Part shown: positions 1 to 9,367 of the stretch, piece after piece
How positions within the stretch are numbered: position 1 is the stretch's first letter
Layout: every line of letters starts with the position of its first letter
Source of the DNA: an uncultured Methylophilaceae bacterium
Lineage (GTDB): Bacteria; Pseudomonadota; Gammaproteobacteria; Burkholderiales; Methylophilaceae
NCBI GenBank assembly: GCA_903834185.1
Contig: CAILHX010000006.1
Location: 1 to 64,000, forward strand
DNA length: 64,000 nt
Direction of reading: 5' to 3'
Translations under genes and position numbers: made by a program
The notes under the pieces: generated by a model
Database searches by the model: none
What the model saw: the letters and a program-made list of their open reading frames with translations, nothing else
What the model was told of the DNA's origin: nothing

Positions 1-205
1 AGAAACCAGCGTCCATGGTCTTCAGGTCGACCAGGATCTTGTTCTTTGGGAACTTTGCCTTCAGTGCTTCGAGTAACTTGATGCCGTTATGCTTGATGCA
101 AGGGGTGCCGATTTCGAGGATGTCAACGTAAGGAGCTACTTTGGTAGCCAATGCGATGGTGCCGTCGAAATCCAGTGAATCTAATGCCATTTGAGTTAGT
201 GCCAC
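1..205 (-). CDS. hps: 3-hexulose-6-phosphate synthase, 5' end (partial)
   Basis: The enzyme condenses formaldehyde with ribulose 5-phosphate, the first step of the ribulose monophosphate pathway, in the cytoplasm. Only about 68 N-terminal residues lie in the window; the gene runs off the left edge. The visible residues MALDSLDFDG, VDILEIGTPCIKHNGI and KILVDLKTMDAGF match the start of the (beta/alpha)8 barrel of Hps, including the phosphate/metal-binding Glu and Asp-Lys region. The start is a GTG at 205-203, preceded by a strong GGAGGA ribosome site (212-217) six bases away. An ATG six codons in is the alternative start. The family call is secure and is the main evidence that the organism is a methylotroph. 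Confidence 0.93.
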   Translation of the reverse strand, partial: MALTQMALDSLDFDGTIALATKVAPYVDILEIGTPCIKHNGIKLLEALKAKFPKNKILVDLKTMDAGF

Positions 206-337
206 GATTTGTCCTCCAGGTATTGTTTAAAATGAGCATCTAGGATGCCCAAGTAACAGATTGACGATATCAATTGCAGCAGCAATGATACATTTTTTCT
301 CGCTTTGTAACACCTATATCATACACATTTGCAGGAA

Positions 338-625
338 TTAGCCTATATAAGCTTCAAATAGCCCCGATTTTGCGGGTCTGCAGGCCTTGCGGGGAGTCGT
401 CCTGCGTTTAGCTGAGAGGTTATCTCCTGTTGAAAAGCCATATCCCCCAATACTCAAGCTGCCGTTTGTCGCTATGCCTATGTATAGCTTTATGCAAAGA
501 TCAGGTGGTTTTTCCGGATAGCAGCAGGCAATCCTCGTCTGCAAAAAACAGTCAGCGCGATTGTTACCTCGATGCAGGATATGCCATGTAAACGCGGGTA
601 AACTTAAATGTGCGCGGCGAGGCAT
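338..625 (-). pseudogene. REP-associated tyrosine transposase (RAYT) remnant
   Basis: The first 27 residues (MPRRAHLSLP, then WHILHRGNNRADCF) match the conserved N-terminus of RAYT/IS200-like Y1 transposases. After that the reading frame stops looking like the family. Adding one T to the run of six at 543-548 (as read on the minus strand) restores FADEDC, the expected continuation, so a one-base deletion in a homopolymer is likely. The remaining reading frame to 338 has no recognisable transposase sequence, and the catalytic HxH and Tyr regions are absent. It is therefore a truncated, frameshifted relic of about 40 meaningful codons. It sits between hps and fimV with nothing else recognisable in 206-766. 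Confidence 0.7.
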
Positions 626-766
626 GCAAAGAGTTGCAAGGCTGAGTATATGAGTGAAAGTGCAGCATAGGGATATGCGGCTAGCGTGGCCTTGCAGTCA
701 GTGGTAGAGTACCCCTATTACGGATGCTACCAATACATAATAAAATCGTTAATCAGGGTGAGGCTT

Positions 767-3700
767 ATGGTGAATACTGTGCGAAATTCAAATTTTAAAC
801 ATTTCCTTCTGACTATAAGCTTCTCATGGGTCTTGGTTTTTGCTGGCGTCTTTGTTGGCACCCATGCCGAAGCCGCCTCTTTAGGCAAAATCAACGTACT
901 CTCAAATCTCGGTCAGCCGCTCACCGCAGAAATCGCCTTGCTTCCCGCCAATCCGGAAGAGCTTGCCGCCATTAAAGCCAGTATCGCTTCCAAAGAGGCT
1001 TATGCCGAGCAAGGGGTGACCCGTGCCGACGCGCTTTCTGATATTGCGATCAGTGTCGCTACGCTTGCCGATGGACAGTCTGTGCTGCGCTTGACTTCTA
1101 CCGCTCCTATTTCCCAGCCCGCGACAGACGTGCTGGTGCAGGTGGATTGGGGCACAGGCAACCTGACCCGTTTATACACGCTGGTACTGACCCCCGCTCC
1201 GTCTGAATCTGCTCCGGCAGCAGTAAATGTACCTGCGGTGCCCGCTGAACAAGCTGCTCCTGAGGTGACAGGCGAGGCCTTGCCGGATGATGTCGCTGAT
1301 GAATCCGCGATAGATGAGGATCTGACTGCAGAAGTGCCGATGGCAGATGAAGAAGAACTGCCGACACCGGATGAGCAAGTCGCAAGCGAAGACCAGCAAG
1401 AGCAGGAAGATCTGACAGCTTATGTGCCGATGGAAGGCGAAATGGGCTACATGGTCAAGGATGATGATCCGGCTTCCACAGCGGATGAATTTACACCGGG
1501 TGACGATGGATTTACGCCCGGCGGTGAAGAATATGCTCAACAGCCGGTTGAATCCACAGACGAATTGCCGCCTGTAGATGGCGGTGAGCCCGCGATGGAA
1601 AACATTGCGCCTACCGAAGATGCCAAGCTCAGTGACGACCTGACAGCCGAGATTCCCATGGAAGAAATTCCGGCGGATGCTCCGATTGTCGGTCAGCCGA
1701 ACAAATCGGAGTATGCCGTTGCCAAAGGCGATTCGCTGCGCAATATTGCGACACAAATGGCGCAACCGGATGTCAGCCTGGAACAAATGATGATCGGGCT
1801 ATATCGTGCCAATCCGCAAGCATTTACCAATAACGACATGAACCGCCTGAAAAAGGGGCAAATCATGCGTGCACCTACTGCGGAAGAATTAAGCGCCATC
1901 GATCGGGCCAGTGCCGAAAAGGAAGTGCAGGCGCATGTCAAGAACTGGAATGCCTACCGTAACAAGGTTTCCGGCATGGTGGCTAAATCAGCTCCTGCCA
2001 AGAACGACAATCAGCCTTCCTCCAAGGTGAGCGGCAAGATCGCCTCGGTACGTGATCAATCAGAGGCGAATGGCCCACGGGATGTGGTAAAGCTGTCTTC
2101 CGGCACTCCTGGAGCAGTCAGTAGCGGTAAGCAGTCCAAAGCTGCTATGCAGGAACAGATTATTGCCAACCAGAAAGCTCTCGCTGAATCCAACGAGCGT
2201 ATCGCTTTGCTGGAAAAGCAATTGAAAGACGCACAACATCTGCTTGCCTTGCGTGACCAGGCTGCTGCTGCAGATAAAGCTGGTGCTGGCGGAAATGCCG
2301 CCGCGAAAGCAGGTAGCGGGCCGCAGACTTCAATGGATCAATTGCTCAAGGATCCGAAAATGGTGCCCAAGGCGGCTGGAGTGCTGGCAGTTCTCTTTGC
2401 ACTTTGGCTGTTGTTACACCGAAAAAAGGAAAACAAAGCAAAAAAAGATGACGCGCCCACCTCCGCCGTTAACGAGAGTGTGGCGCTCGCAGACTCGCAA
2501 TCAACCCATTCGGAAATCGTCCCGGTCGCCCAGGAAGAGGCAGTAAGTCCGCAAGTAGTTGCTGAAGAAGTTTCTGCTATTGACCTTGTGCAAGAAATGC
2601 AGCAGGCCATGCAAGCCGCTGATTCCTCGGAAACTGCGCCCAAGCAAGAGCGGGACATGGTTGAAGCCATGCAAGAAGCAACTGGTCAAGGAGCTGAACC
2701 GAGCTGGGCAGACGCAGGGCTGCCGTTACCGGAAGAAGCTGCTAGCCCAGCAACAGAAGAAGAGGCTGAGCCGAGTTGGGCAGATGCAGGATTGCCGCTG
2801 CCGGAGGAACCTGAGCCTAGCTGGGCAGATGCAGGGCTGCCTTTGCCGGAAGAAAGTGCTGCCCAAGAAGCAGAGGCAGAGCCAAGCTGGGCGGACGCAG
2901 GGCTTCCGTTACCGGAAGATGATGTGCCAGCAAAAGTGATGCCGGAAGTTATTGCCGAGCAAGGCTCTGAGCCGGATGATGAAGTATTGAGTTTGATGGA
3001 TGTTGAAACGCTCATGCCGGAAGAGTTTGAGCCGCAGACAGAGACGATCGAAACCCCCGAAGTAGTAGCAGAGCCAGCTACCCCTGCGCCGGTAGAAAAG
3101 ACGCCGCCGGAAGTAGCGCCTGACATTGATATTTCAGGTGAAGCCTTCGACTTGGATGATGTATTCGATTCTGACGAAGCATTAGCCGAGATGCTTTCAG
3201 ACCAGCCGGAACAAGCGAAGGCAGACGAAGCTGTCAGCGCGACTACTGAAGAAGCGGCGGAGGATGAAATGGTCGCTGCCGCCATGGAAGGTGGCAATGT
3301 AGATGCAGAAAATCAATTTGAACTGGATGATGTGTTTGGCGATGCCGCTGCTCAGGTAAAAGAAACGCCTGAAGTTGCAGAAACTGCAGAAGAAGATGTA
3401 TTGGGGCTGGATGACCTTGCTGATTTGCTGCCGGAGGATGCCGGCGAGGAAACGCCTGCAACTGCACCCGATGACCACAGTGAGGCTTTAGCTGCAGCAT
3501 TCGATGAATCGGCAACCAAGGATCTGCAGGATCTGGACTTTGGTTTTGACGTTGATCTGGGTGAGGTGAATGAAGACGCTCAGGTGACCAAGGCCGTGGC
3601 ATCCGTTAGCGAACCTGGAGACATTGCATCTGAATCTGTGGAACCTAAAAAGGCAGCAGCCAAAAAAACTGCGGCCAAGAAGCCAGCGGCAAATAAAACC

Positions 3701-3940
3701 AAGAAAGTAGCGGTTGAGGATATTGATCTGGATGTTGCAGGCACGAGTACGCCAGACGCTGCTACAGTTACTAATGAGCCCGGGGAGTCTGCTGAGATTG
3801 ATACCATGCTTGACCTGGTCACGGCCTACATTGATATGAGTGATGAAGAAGGTGCTCGAGAGCTATTGAAAGAGATACTGGAAAAGGGTGGCCCTGAGCA
3901 AAAGGCAAAAGCACAGAAAATGCTGGAAGACCTGGGTTAA
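767..3940 (+). CDS. fimV: FimV family polar hub / pilus assembly protein
   Basis: FimV proteins are inner-membrane hubs that bind peptidoglycan and organise polar type IV pilus and twitching functions. The protein (1057 aa) shows a signal peptide ending near AEA-AS at residue 37, the FimV N-terminal domain beginning SLGKINVLSNLGQPL, and a LysM motif at about 316-375. A coiled coil follows (about 465-510, QKALAESNERIALLEKQL), then one membrane helix at about 533-552 (GVLAVLFALWLLLHRKK). Next comes a very acidic cytoplasmic region and the conserved FimV C-terminal helical domain in the last 48 residues (EIDTMLDLVTAYIDM). Oddities are four copies of EPSWADAGLPLPE and a Lys/Ala patch near 961-980. 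I chose ATG 767, with AGGGTGAGG upstream, over a longer frame from 686 because the signal peptide starts there. A terminator follows. Confidence 0.9.
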   Translation: MVNTVRNSNFKHFLLTISFSWVLVFAGVFVGTHAEAASLGKINVLSNLGQPLTAEIALLPANPEELAAIKASIASKEAYAEQGVTRADALSDIAISVATLADGQSVLRLTSTAPISQPATDVLVQVDWGTGNLTRLYTLVLTPAPSESAPAAVNVPAVPAEQAAPEVTGEALPDDVADESAIDEDLTAEVPMADEEELPTPDEQVASEDQQEQEDLTAYVPMEGEMGYMVKDDDPASTADEFTPGDDGFTPGGEEYAQQPVESTDELPPVDGGEPAMENIAPTEDAKLSDDLTAEIPMEEIPADAPIVGQPNKSEYAVAKGDSLRNIATQMAQPDVSLEQMMIGLYRANPQAFTNNDMNRLKKGQIMRAPTAEELSAIDRASAEKEVQAHVKNWNAYRNKVSGMVAKSAPAKNDNQPSSKVSGKIASVRDQSEANGPRDVVKLSSGTPGAVSSGKQSKAAMQEQIIANQKALAESNERIALLEKQLKDAQHLLALRDQAAAADKAGAGGNAAAKAGSGPQTSMDQLLKDPKMVPKAAGVLAVLFALWLLLHRKKENKAKKDDAPTSAVNESVALADSQSTHSEIVPVAQEEAVSPQVVAEEVSAIDLVQEMQQAMQAADSSETAPKQERDMVEAMQEATGQGAEPSWADAGLPLPEEAASPATEEEAEPSWADAGLPLPEEPEPSWADAGLPLPEESAAQEAEAEPSWADAGLPLPEDDVPAKVMPEVIAEQGSEPDDEVLSLMDVETLMPEEFEPQTETIETPEVVAEPATPAPVEKTPPEVAPDIDISGEAFDLDDVFDSDEALAEMLSDQPEQAKADEAVSATTEEAAEDEMVAAAMEGGNVDAENQFELDDVFGDAAAQVKETPEVAETAEEDVLGLDDLADLLPEDAGEETPATAPDDHSEALAAAFDESATKDLQDLDFGFDVDLGEVNEDAQVTKAVASVSEPGDIASESVEPKKAAAKKTAAKKPAANKTKKVAVEDIDLDVAGTSTPDAATVTNEPGESAEIDTMLDLVTAYIDMSDEEGARELLKEILEKGGPEQKAKAQKMLEDLG

Positions 3941-3953
3941 TGAACGTTGAATG

Positions 3954-3986
3954 AAAAAAGGCCGGGCATCTTGTCCGGCCTTTTTT
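3954..3986 (+). terminator. Rho-independent terminator after fimV
   Basis: A GGCCGG/CCGGCC stem, extended by flanking A and T runs to 12 bp with a 9-nt loop, ends in T6. It starts 13 bases after the fimV stop. Confidence 0.88.
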
Positions 3987-4020
3987 ATTAAAAATCCAGA
4001 GGATTGATTAAAAATCCAGA
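3987..4020. repeat. 14-bp tandem direct repeat
   Basis: ATTAAAAATCCAGA occurs at 3987-4000 and again at 4007-4020, a 20-base period, between the fimV terminator and the next start codon. It probably reflects a small local duplication in the upstream region of the following gene. Confidence 0.75.
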
Positions 4021-4034
4021 CGAAATAGTATTTT

Positions 4035-4679
4035 ATGAAACAGTCTTCGCTACATCCCATTAGCAGGATCATCAGCCTGATCCTGCTGGCTATTGCCCTG
4101 CAAATGGCCAAGTGGAGGGGGCTGGAACTATGCTTCGCTTTACTGCTATTTGCGTTGTGGCAGCAACGTGGAGGTGCAGAGTTGCTGAAGTTATTGAGAC
4201 GCGCGCGCTGGTTGCTATTGTCCATATTGCTTATCTATGCGTTCGCCACACCGGGGGAGTATGTGCCCGGCATACCGATTGCCGTTGCTCCTACTTATGA
4301 GGGGTTAGGCTCAGGGGCGTTGCAAGCCATGAGACTGATCACGATGCTGGCAGCATTGGCTTGGCTGCTGGCAGGTTGTAGTCGTGAGCAATTGATGTCC
4401 GGAATCTATATCTTGCTAATGCCATTCAAACCGCTGGGTGCGAACCCGGAACGCTTTGCGGTGCGTCTATGGCTAACTCTATATTATGTAGAGAGCGCGC
4501 CTGCGGGGCTGATAGCTCGCTTGCGCGAACGCGGCTGGAAATTGCAGCAGCTGATTGATGAGCCGTTGCATGAAGCTTCACCCAACCCCAACAACATCAC
4601 TCTGATGCTTGAGCCGTTAAGGTGGCATGACGTAGCGTTGCTAGTGTTGTGGGTGCCTGTGTTTTGGGTGTTGAGATGA
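4035..4679 (+). CDS. CbiQ/EcfT-like integral membrane protein
   Basis: A 214-residue membrane protein with hydrophobic segments at about 10-50, 60-70, 95-115, 125-135 and 197-213. The cytoplasmic stretch around 160-172 (ARLRERGWKLQQL) resembles the Arg-rich coupling helices of CbiQ/EcfT transmembrane subunits of energy-coupling factor transporters, which contact the ATPase subunits. No ATPase or substrate-binding subunit lies beside it, so a transport role is only inferred. Its stop codon overlaps the truA start (ATGA at 4676-4679), so the two are probably translated from one message. Family assignment is moderate; it could be a degenerate or repurposed member. Confidence 0.55.
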   Translation: MKQSSLHPISRIISLILLAIALQMAKWRGLELCFALLLFALWQQRGGAELLKLLRRARWLLLSILLIYAFATPGEYVPGIPIAVAPTYEGLGSGALQAMRLITMLAALAWLLAGCSREQLMSGIYILLMPFKPLGANPERFAVRLWLTLYYVESAPAGLIARLRERGWKLQQLIDEPLHEASPNPNNITLMLEPLRWHDVALLVLWVPVFWVLR

Positions 4680-5455
4680 AAATCGCCTTGGGGCTGGAAT
4701 ACGATGGCAAGCATTTTTGCGGTTGGCAAAGCCAGACCAACGGCTGTGGCGTGCAGGATGCACTGGAAGCCTCACTGGCGCATATGGCAGGACATCCAGT
4801 GCGGGTTCACGCTGCGGGCAGAACCGATACCGGTGTGCATGCGCTGATACAGGTGGTGCATTTCGAGACTGAAACAGAGCGCCCCGAGAACGCCTGGATA
4901 CGCGGTATAAATGCGCATCTGCCGCCGGTATTGCGGGTACGCTGGGCACAACAGGTGGATACGGAATTCCACGCACGTTTCAGTGCCGAGCGACGCAGTT
5001 ATCAATACCTGCTGCAAGTCAGCCCGGTCGCACCCGCGCTATTGCACGGCAAAGTCGGCTGGTATCACCGTCCGCTGGATTTGGCGTTGATGCGCGAAGC
5101 AGCGGCGCATCTTCTTGGGGAACATGATTTCAGCGCTTTCCGCGCGGCGGAGTGCCAGGCCAAATCACCCATCAAACATTTGCAACATGCCAACATCGTG
5201 CAACTAGGAGAACTGATGCTGTTTGAATTCAGCGCCAATGCCTTCTTGCACCATATGGTGCGCAATCTGGTGGGCAGTCTGGTGTATGTGGGTAAAGGTG
5301 AGCATCCGCCGTCATGGATATTGCACTTGTTACAAGCCAAAGACCGCGCACAAGCCGCCCCGACGTTTGCGCCGGACGGCCTGTATCTGACAGGAGTGCA
5401 CTACGATCCAAAATGGGGATTGCCCGTCTGCGCGCGTAGTTTGCAATCCTATTGA
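4676..5455 (+). CDS. truA: tRNA pseudouridine(38-40) synthase TruA
   Basis: Converts uridines 38-40 of the tRNA anticodon arm to pseudouridine. The 259-residue protein begins MKIALGLEYDG and carries the catalytic motif AGRTDTGVHA with Asp51, then RSYQYLLQV and FLHHMVRNLVG, all typical of TruA. Length is normal for the family. ATG 4676 overlaps the stop of the upstream membrane protein by the ATGA junction. A longer frame from 4649 exists but lacks family similarity in the added residues. In many proteobacteria truA sits between fimV and trpF, as here. Confidence 0.95.
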   Translation: MKIALGLEYDGKHFCGWQSQTNGCGVQDALEASLAHMAGHPVRVHAAGRTDTGVHALIQVVHFETETERPENAWIRGINAHLPPVLRVRWAQQVDTEFHARFSAERRSYQYLLQVSPVAPALLHGKVGWYHRPLDLALMREAAAHLLGEHDFSAFRAAECQAKSPIKHLQHANIVQLGELMLFEFSANAFLHHMVRNLVGSLVYVGKGEHPPSWILHLLQAKDRAQAAPTFAPDGLYLTGVHYDPKWGLPVCARSLQSY

Positions 5456-5475
5456 TCAGCGAAGCCCTAAATTGA

Positions 5476-6531
5476 TTAGGGTTTATCCAGGCTACCCATG
5501 GACTTCGGATACGTGACGATTCCCCATGGCATATCCTTGTCAGCAATACGCTTGGCGACTTCCTTTTTTTCGGTATCTACCACCACAACTTCGCCGGATC
5601 TGCCGCATGCCAGCAGAATATCCTTGTCGTCAGGGCTAAAGCTGAAATGCCAGCAACGCTCGCCGGTGGGGATGTCCTTGAGCTTTGCCAAGGTTTTGGC
5701 ATCGAAAACCTGCAATGCCTTCTCTTTGGACGAAGCGATGTAAAGGTAATTACCGCTTCGGTCAAAAGATACGCCGTAAGGCGATTTGCCAGTGTCTACC
5801 GTCCTGATCGGCTTGAGCTTGCTATCCAGCACCAGGAATTTGTTGGAGAACTCCAGGGTGACAATGTATGTTTTTCCGTCTGGGGATGCCTTGATGCCGC
5901 GCGGACGTTGACCGAACTGGGCAACTGAAATGTTCTCCAGCAGCTTGCCGGATTTCATGTCATGTACGGTGATGGAGTCATCCGATTCATTGGTGACGAT
6001 CAGTTTCTTGCCGTCAGGCGAGAATTCCAGGCCTTCGGTTTCAGGTTTTCCGACGATATCCATGATTACTTTGCTGGTTTTCAGATCAACGATCGCAATA
6101 TGCCCAGGCAGTTTGTCGTCATCGTCATCCTTTTTTGCAGCAGTTGCTTCCGGTTTCTGGGCACCGCCGGTTGTGGGGCTAGGTTCGTAGGTGACGTAGG
6201 CGATATAGTCGTGGACGCGCACGAATTCAGGGTTTTTTCCGATGGCGATCTGCTTGACGACGTTGCCGGTTGCGACATCAATCACGGATAGGTTATCGCT
6301 ATCTTTATTAGCGGTGACCAGTAACTTGCCGTCCGGCGTAATGCCTATGCCACGCGGTCCTTTGGCTTGAATGTCTATCGTGCCGGTCGTTTGCATGGTC
6401 TCAATATCTACGGTGTTGACACCTCCATCCTGATTGGAAACATAGGCGACGCCTTTGCTTCCGGCACTGGCACTAACCGCCACAGCAGACAAAACAATAC
6501 TGATCAATAATCTTGAAAAAGTGGATTTCAT
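5476..6531 (-). CDS. YVTN-family beta-propeller protein, secreted
   Basis: A 351-residue protein with a signal peptide (MKSTFSRLLISIVLSAVAVSASA) and about seven propeller blades, each of the pattern VxNxxDxSVxVxDxxxxK followed by SPDGKxLxV. Examples are ITPDGKLLVTANKDSDNLSV, FSPDGKKLIVTNESDDSITV and SPDGKTYIVTLEFSNKFLV. It is likely periplasmic. Proteins of this type are often found with PQQ-dependent alcohol oxidation systems, and one subfamily is named for that association. Here the PQQ genes are 37 kb away, so a link is only suggestive. A Lys-Asp-rich insertion (AAKKDDDDDK, near residue 130) interrupts one blade. It is transcribed alone, convergent with truA and divergent from trpF. Confidence 0.75.
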   Translation of the reverse strand: MKSTFSRLLISIVLSAVAVSASAGSKGVAYVSNQDGGVNTVDIETMQTTGTIDIQAKGPRGIGITPDGKLLVTANKDSDNLSVIDVATGNVVKQIAIGKNPEFVRVHDYIAYVTYEPSPTTGGAQKPEATAAKKDDDDDKLPGHIAIVDLKTSKVIMDIVGKPETEGLEFSPDGKKLIVTNESDDSITVHDMKSGKLLENISVAQFGQRPRGIKASPDGKTYIVTLEFSNKFLVLDSKLKPIRTVDTGKSPYGVSFDRSGNYLYIASSKEKALQVFDAKTLAKLKDIPTGERCWHFSFSPDDKDILLACGRSGEVVVVDTEKKEVAKRIADKDMPWGIVTYPKSMGSLDKP

Positions 6532-6674
6532 GCGGTATTGCTCCTGAATTGATGAGTTCGAATACGAAAAAGCGCGAGTCTATCTTAAAAAAGCTATTGC
6601 TTGGTCACCGGAAGGGCTTCTTAGTTCAAAAGCTCGCGTGTAATGTAGGGTGCCATGCTGACAGGATGACGCAT

Positions 6675-6703
6675 TTGAGATAACCTATGCCCTTTAGTGA
6701 TAA
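6675..6703 (+). promoter_or_regulatory. Candidate sigma-70 promoter for trpF
   Basis: TTGAGA (6675-6680) and TGATAA (6698-6703) are separated by 17 bases. Transcription would start about 12 bases before the trpF TTG start, giving a very short leader, which fits the lack of a visible ribosome-binding site. It was found by eye only. Confidence 0.35.
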
Positions 6704-6721
6704 CCCTGTTCGGACCTCAAG

Positions 6722-7357
6722 TTGCACGTTCGTACCAAAATCTGCGGGATCACCCGTATTGAAGATGCACTGGCCGCTGTTGCGCATGGCGCGGATGCGA
6801 TAGGCTTGGTGTTTTACCCCAAAAGCCCGCGTTTTGTCAGTATTCAGCAAGCATCTGCAATCGTCTCCAGCCTGCCGCCATTGGTAAATGTTGTCGGCTT
6901 GTTCGTAGACGCTACAGCGGATGAGGTTCGTAGCATAATATCTGGTGTGAGGCTTGATTTGCTGCAATTTCACGGGGAAGAAACGGCTGCATACTGCGCG
7001 CAATTCAATATGCCTTACATCAAGGCAGTGGCAGTGAAGCCTGGGGTGGATCTGCTGGCATATGCCCAGCAATTCAACGCAGCCAAGGGGCTGCTGCTGG
7101 ATGCGTATCAGAAGGGATTGGCAGGCGGTACAGGGCAGATATTTGACTGGAAACTGATTCCCGCGGATATGAGCAAGCCGGTTATTCTGGCGGGTGGCTT
7201 GAATGCTGACAATGTGATGCAAGCAATGTCGCAGGTGCACCCTTATGCAGTGGATGTAAGTGGTGGAGTAGAAAGTGAAAAAGGTATCAAGGACGCTGCA
7301 AGGATTGCGGCATTTATCAAGGCAGTAGAAAGGTTTAACTCAGCCCATGAAATATGA
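6722..7357 (+). CDS. trpF: Phosphoribosylanthranilate isomerase
   Basis: Catalyses the Amadori rearrangement of phosphoribosylanthranilate in tryptophan synthesis. The 211-residue barrel has the catalytic Cys8 (KICGIT) and Asp127 (LLLDAY), plus the phosphate-binding segments [10 protein letters not shown] and VDVSGGVES. The start is a TTG at 6722: an in-frame TAA lies at 6701-6703 and no ATG or GTG lies between. No good Shine-Dalgarno sequence precedes it. The gene overlaps trpB by 11 bases and starts an eight-gene, same-strand run to purF. Confidence 0.94.
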   Translation: MHVRTKICGITRIEDALAAVAHGADAIGLVFYPKSPRFVSIQQASAIVSSLPPLVNVVGLFVDATADEVRSIISGVRLDLLQFHGEETAAYCAQFNMPYIKAVAVKPGVDLLAYAQQFNAAKGLLLDAYQKGLAGGTGQIFDWKLIPADMSKPVILAGGLNADNVMQAMSQVHPYAVDVSGGVESEKGIKDAARIAAFIKAVERFNSAHEI

Positions 7358-8546
7358 TTTTCCCGATGCCGCAGGTCATTTCGGTCCTTACGGTGGACGG
7401 TTCGTCGCCGAGACGCTGGTAGAAGCACTGGATGAGCTGAAGGAGATGTATGAGAAATACAGGCTGGATCCTGAGTTTCTGGCTGAGTTTGCCTATGACC
7501 TGAAGCACTATGTGGGGCGCCCCAGTCCAATCTACCACGCCGAGCGCATCTCCAAACATTGCGGCGGAGCGCAGATCTATCTGAAGCGCGAAGACCTGAA
7601 TCATACCGGCGCGCACAAGGTGAACAACTGTATCGGTCAGGCATTGCTGGCAAAGCGCATGGGCAAGCCCAGAGTCATTGCCGAGACCGGGGCAGGGCAG
7701 CATGGCGTGGCCACGGCTACTGTAGCTGCCCGCATGGGGCTGGAATGCGTGGTGTACATGGGTGCGGAGGATGTGAAGCGGCAATCGCCCAATGTATTCC
7801 GCATGAAGCTGCTGGGGGCGACTGTGGTACCGGTCGAGTCCGGCTCCAAGACGCTGAAAGATGCATTGAACGAAGCCATGCGCGATTGGGTGACCAACGT
7901 TTCAGATACGTTCTACATTATAGGCACGGTGGCTGGCCCGCACCCTTATCCGATGATGGTACGGGATTTTCAGGCAGTGATAGGTACTGAAGCCAAGCAG
8001 CAGATGCAGGAAATGCTGGGTCGTCAGCCGGATGCGATCCTGGCATGCGTGGGTGGCGGTTCGAACGCGATGGGAATCTTTTATCCCTACATCGAAGAGA
8101 AGAATGTACGTCTGATCGGGGTGGAAGCCGGTGGTTTTGGTCTGGAGACCGGCAAGCATGCCGCGCCGCTCACGGCACACAGCCCGGCCGGAGTGCTGCA
8201 TGGCAACCGTACCCGATTGATGCAGGATGCCGGCGGGCAAATCATAGAAACCCATTCGATTTCCGCCGGACTGGACTACCCCGGAGTCGGGCCGGAACAT
8301 GCCTGGTTGCAGGATATCGAGCGTGCCGAATATGTGGCGATCAACGACGATGAGGCGATGCAGGCATTTCATACGCTGTGCCGCATGGAAGGTATCATTC
8401 CCGCGCTTGAATCCAGCCATGCCGTTGCACATGCCATGAAGATAGCACCCACCATGCCCAAGGATGCGGTGCTTTTGGTTAACCTTTCAGGTCGCGGCGA
8501 CAAAGACATCAACACCGTTGCCAGACTTTCTAATATCACTCTCTAA
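7347..8546 (+). CDS. trpB: Tryptophan synthase beta subunit
   Basis: The PLP-dependent beta subunit joins indole and serine to form tryptophan. The 399-residue protein has the PLP lysine at position 91 in [11 protein letters not shown], the ETGAGQHG loop, the phosphate cup GGGSNAMG, and a C-terminal SGRGDKD motif. Length is normal. It starts inside the end of trpF and its stop shares one base with the trpA start, so expression of the three genes is translationally coupled. Confidence 0.98.
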   Translation: MKYDFPDAAGHFGPYGGRFVAETLVEALDELKEMYEKYRLDPEFLAEFAYDLKHYVGRPSPIYHAERISKHCGGAQIYLKREDLNHTGAHKVNNCIGQALLAKRMGKPRVIAETGAGQHGVATATVAARMGLECVVYMGAEDVKRQSPNVFRMKLLGATVVPVESGSKTLKDALNEAMRDWVTNVSDTFYIIGTVAGPHPYPMMVRDFQAVIGTEAKQQMQEMLGRQPDAILACVGGGSNAMGIFYPYIEEKNVRLIGVEAGGFGLETGKHAAPLTAHSPAGVLHGNRTRLMQDAGGQIIETHSISAGLDYPGVGPEHAWLQDIERAEYVAINDDEAMQAFHTLCRMEGIIPALESSHAVAHAMKIAPTMPKDAVLLVNLSGRGDKDINTVARLSNITL

Positions 8547-9337
8547 TGTCAAGAATATCCAATACGTTTGCTGCACTCAAAACACAAGGCAAAAAAGCCC
8601 TGATTCCCTACATCACTGCAGGCGACCCCAACCCATCCCTGACATTACCTCTGTTGCATGGTTTGGTGGAAGCGGGGGCGGACATGATAGAGCTGGGCAT
8701 CCCGTTTTCCGACCCGATGGCAGATGGCCCTGTGATTCAGCGTGCCAGTGAACGCGCGCTGGCGTATAGCGTCAGTCTTACCGATGTGCTGGGGATGGTG
8801 GCCGATTTCCGCAAGCAGAACCTGAGCACGCCCATTATCCTCATGGGTTATGCCAATCCGATCGAAGCCATGGGTCAGGCGAAATTCGCCGAGTTAGCCA
8901 AGGCCGCCGGTGTGGATGGCGTGCTGACGGTCGATTATCCGCCTGAGGAATGTCAGGAATTCGTAGGGCTATTAAAAGCACAAGCGCTAGACCCCATTTT
9001 TCTGCTGGCACCGACTTCCAATGCTGAACGCGTTCATTCTGTTATCAAGTCGGCAAACGGTTTTGTGTATTATGTCTCTCTCAAGGGTGTTACGGGTGCG
9101 AGTCATCTGGATATCGACGAAGTCGCAAGCAAGGTAGCCGCGATACGCTCACAGACTGATTTGCCGATAGGTGTTGGTTTCGGTGTGCGCGATGCAGCAA
9201 CGGCAAAAGCCGTAGCGGCAATCGCCGATGCGGTGGTGATCGGTAGCCGCACGGTGCAGGAAATTGAGTCTTCCACTCCGGAAGATGTGGTGGAAAATGT
9301 TAAACGGCTCATGCGCGAAATTCGCGCGGCAGTGTAA
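8546..9337 (+). CDS. trpA: Tryptophan synthase alpha subunit
   Basis: Cleaves indole-3-glycerol phosphate to indole and glyceraldehyde 3-phosphate, channelling indole to TrpB. The 263-residue barrel has the catalytic Glu49 ([10 protein letters not shown]) and Asp60 (MADGPVIQ) at the same positions as the E. coli enzyme, and the phosphate-binding GVGFGVRD segment. The ATG overlaps the trpB stop (TAATG). It is followed 30 bases later by accD. Confidence 0.97.
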   Translation: MSRISNTFAALKTQGKKALIPYITAGDPNPSLTLPLLHGLVEAGADMIELGIPFSDPMADGPVIQRASERALAYSVSLTDVLGMVADFRKQNLSTPIILMGYANPIEAMGQAKFAELAKAAGVDGVLTVDYPPEECQEFVGLLKAQALDPIFLLAPTSNAERVHSVIKSANGFVYYVSLKGVTGASHLDIDEVASKVAAIRSQTDLPIGVGFGVRDAATAKAVAAIADAVVIGSRTVQEIESSTPEDVVENVKRLMREIRAAV

Positions 9338-9367
9338 CTTCTAGGTAACCTAAGGTAAAACTTCACT

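Noticed and set aside
206-337. Promoter of hps
   Set aside because: The gene should be strongly expressed, but no -35/-10 pair with proper spacing stood out by eye.
1172-1786. A 204-codon minus-strand frame in fimV
   Set aside because: Antisense shadow of the FimV linker without conserved motifs.
2686-3297. A 203-codon minus-strand frame rich in Ser/Ala within fimV
   Set aside because: It is low-complexity and mirrors the acidic Glu/Ala-rich fimV region; no start context.
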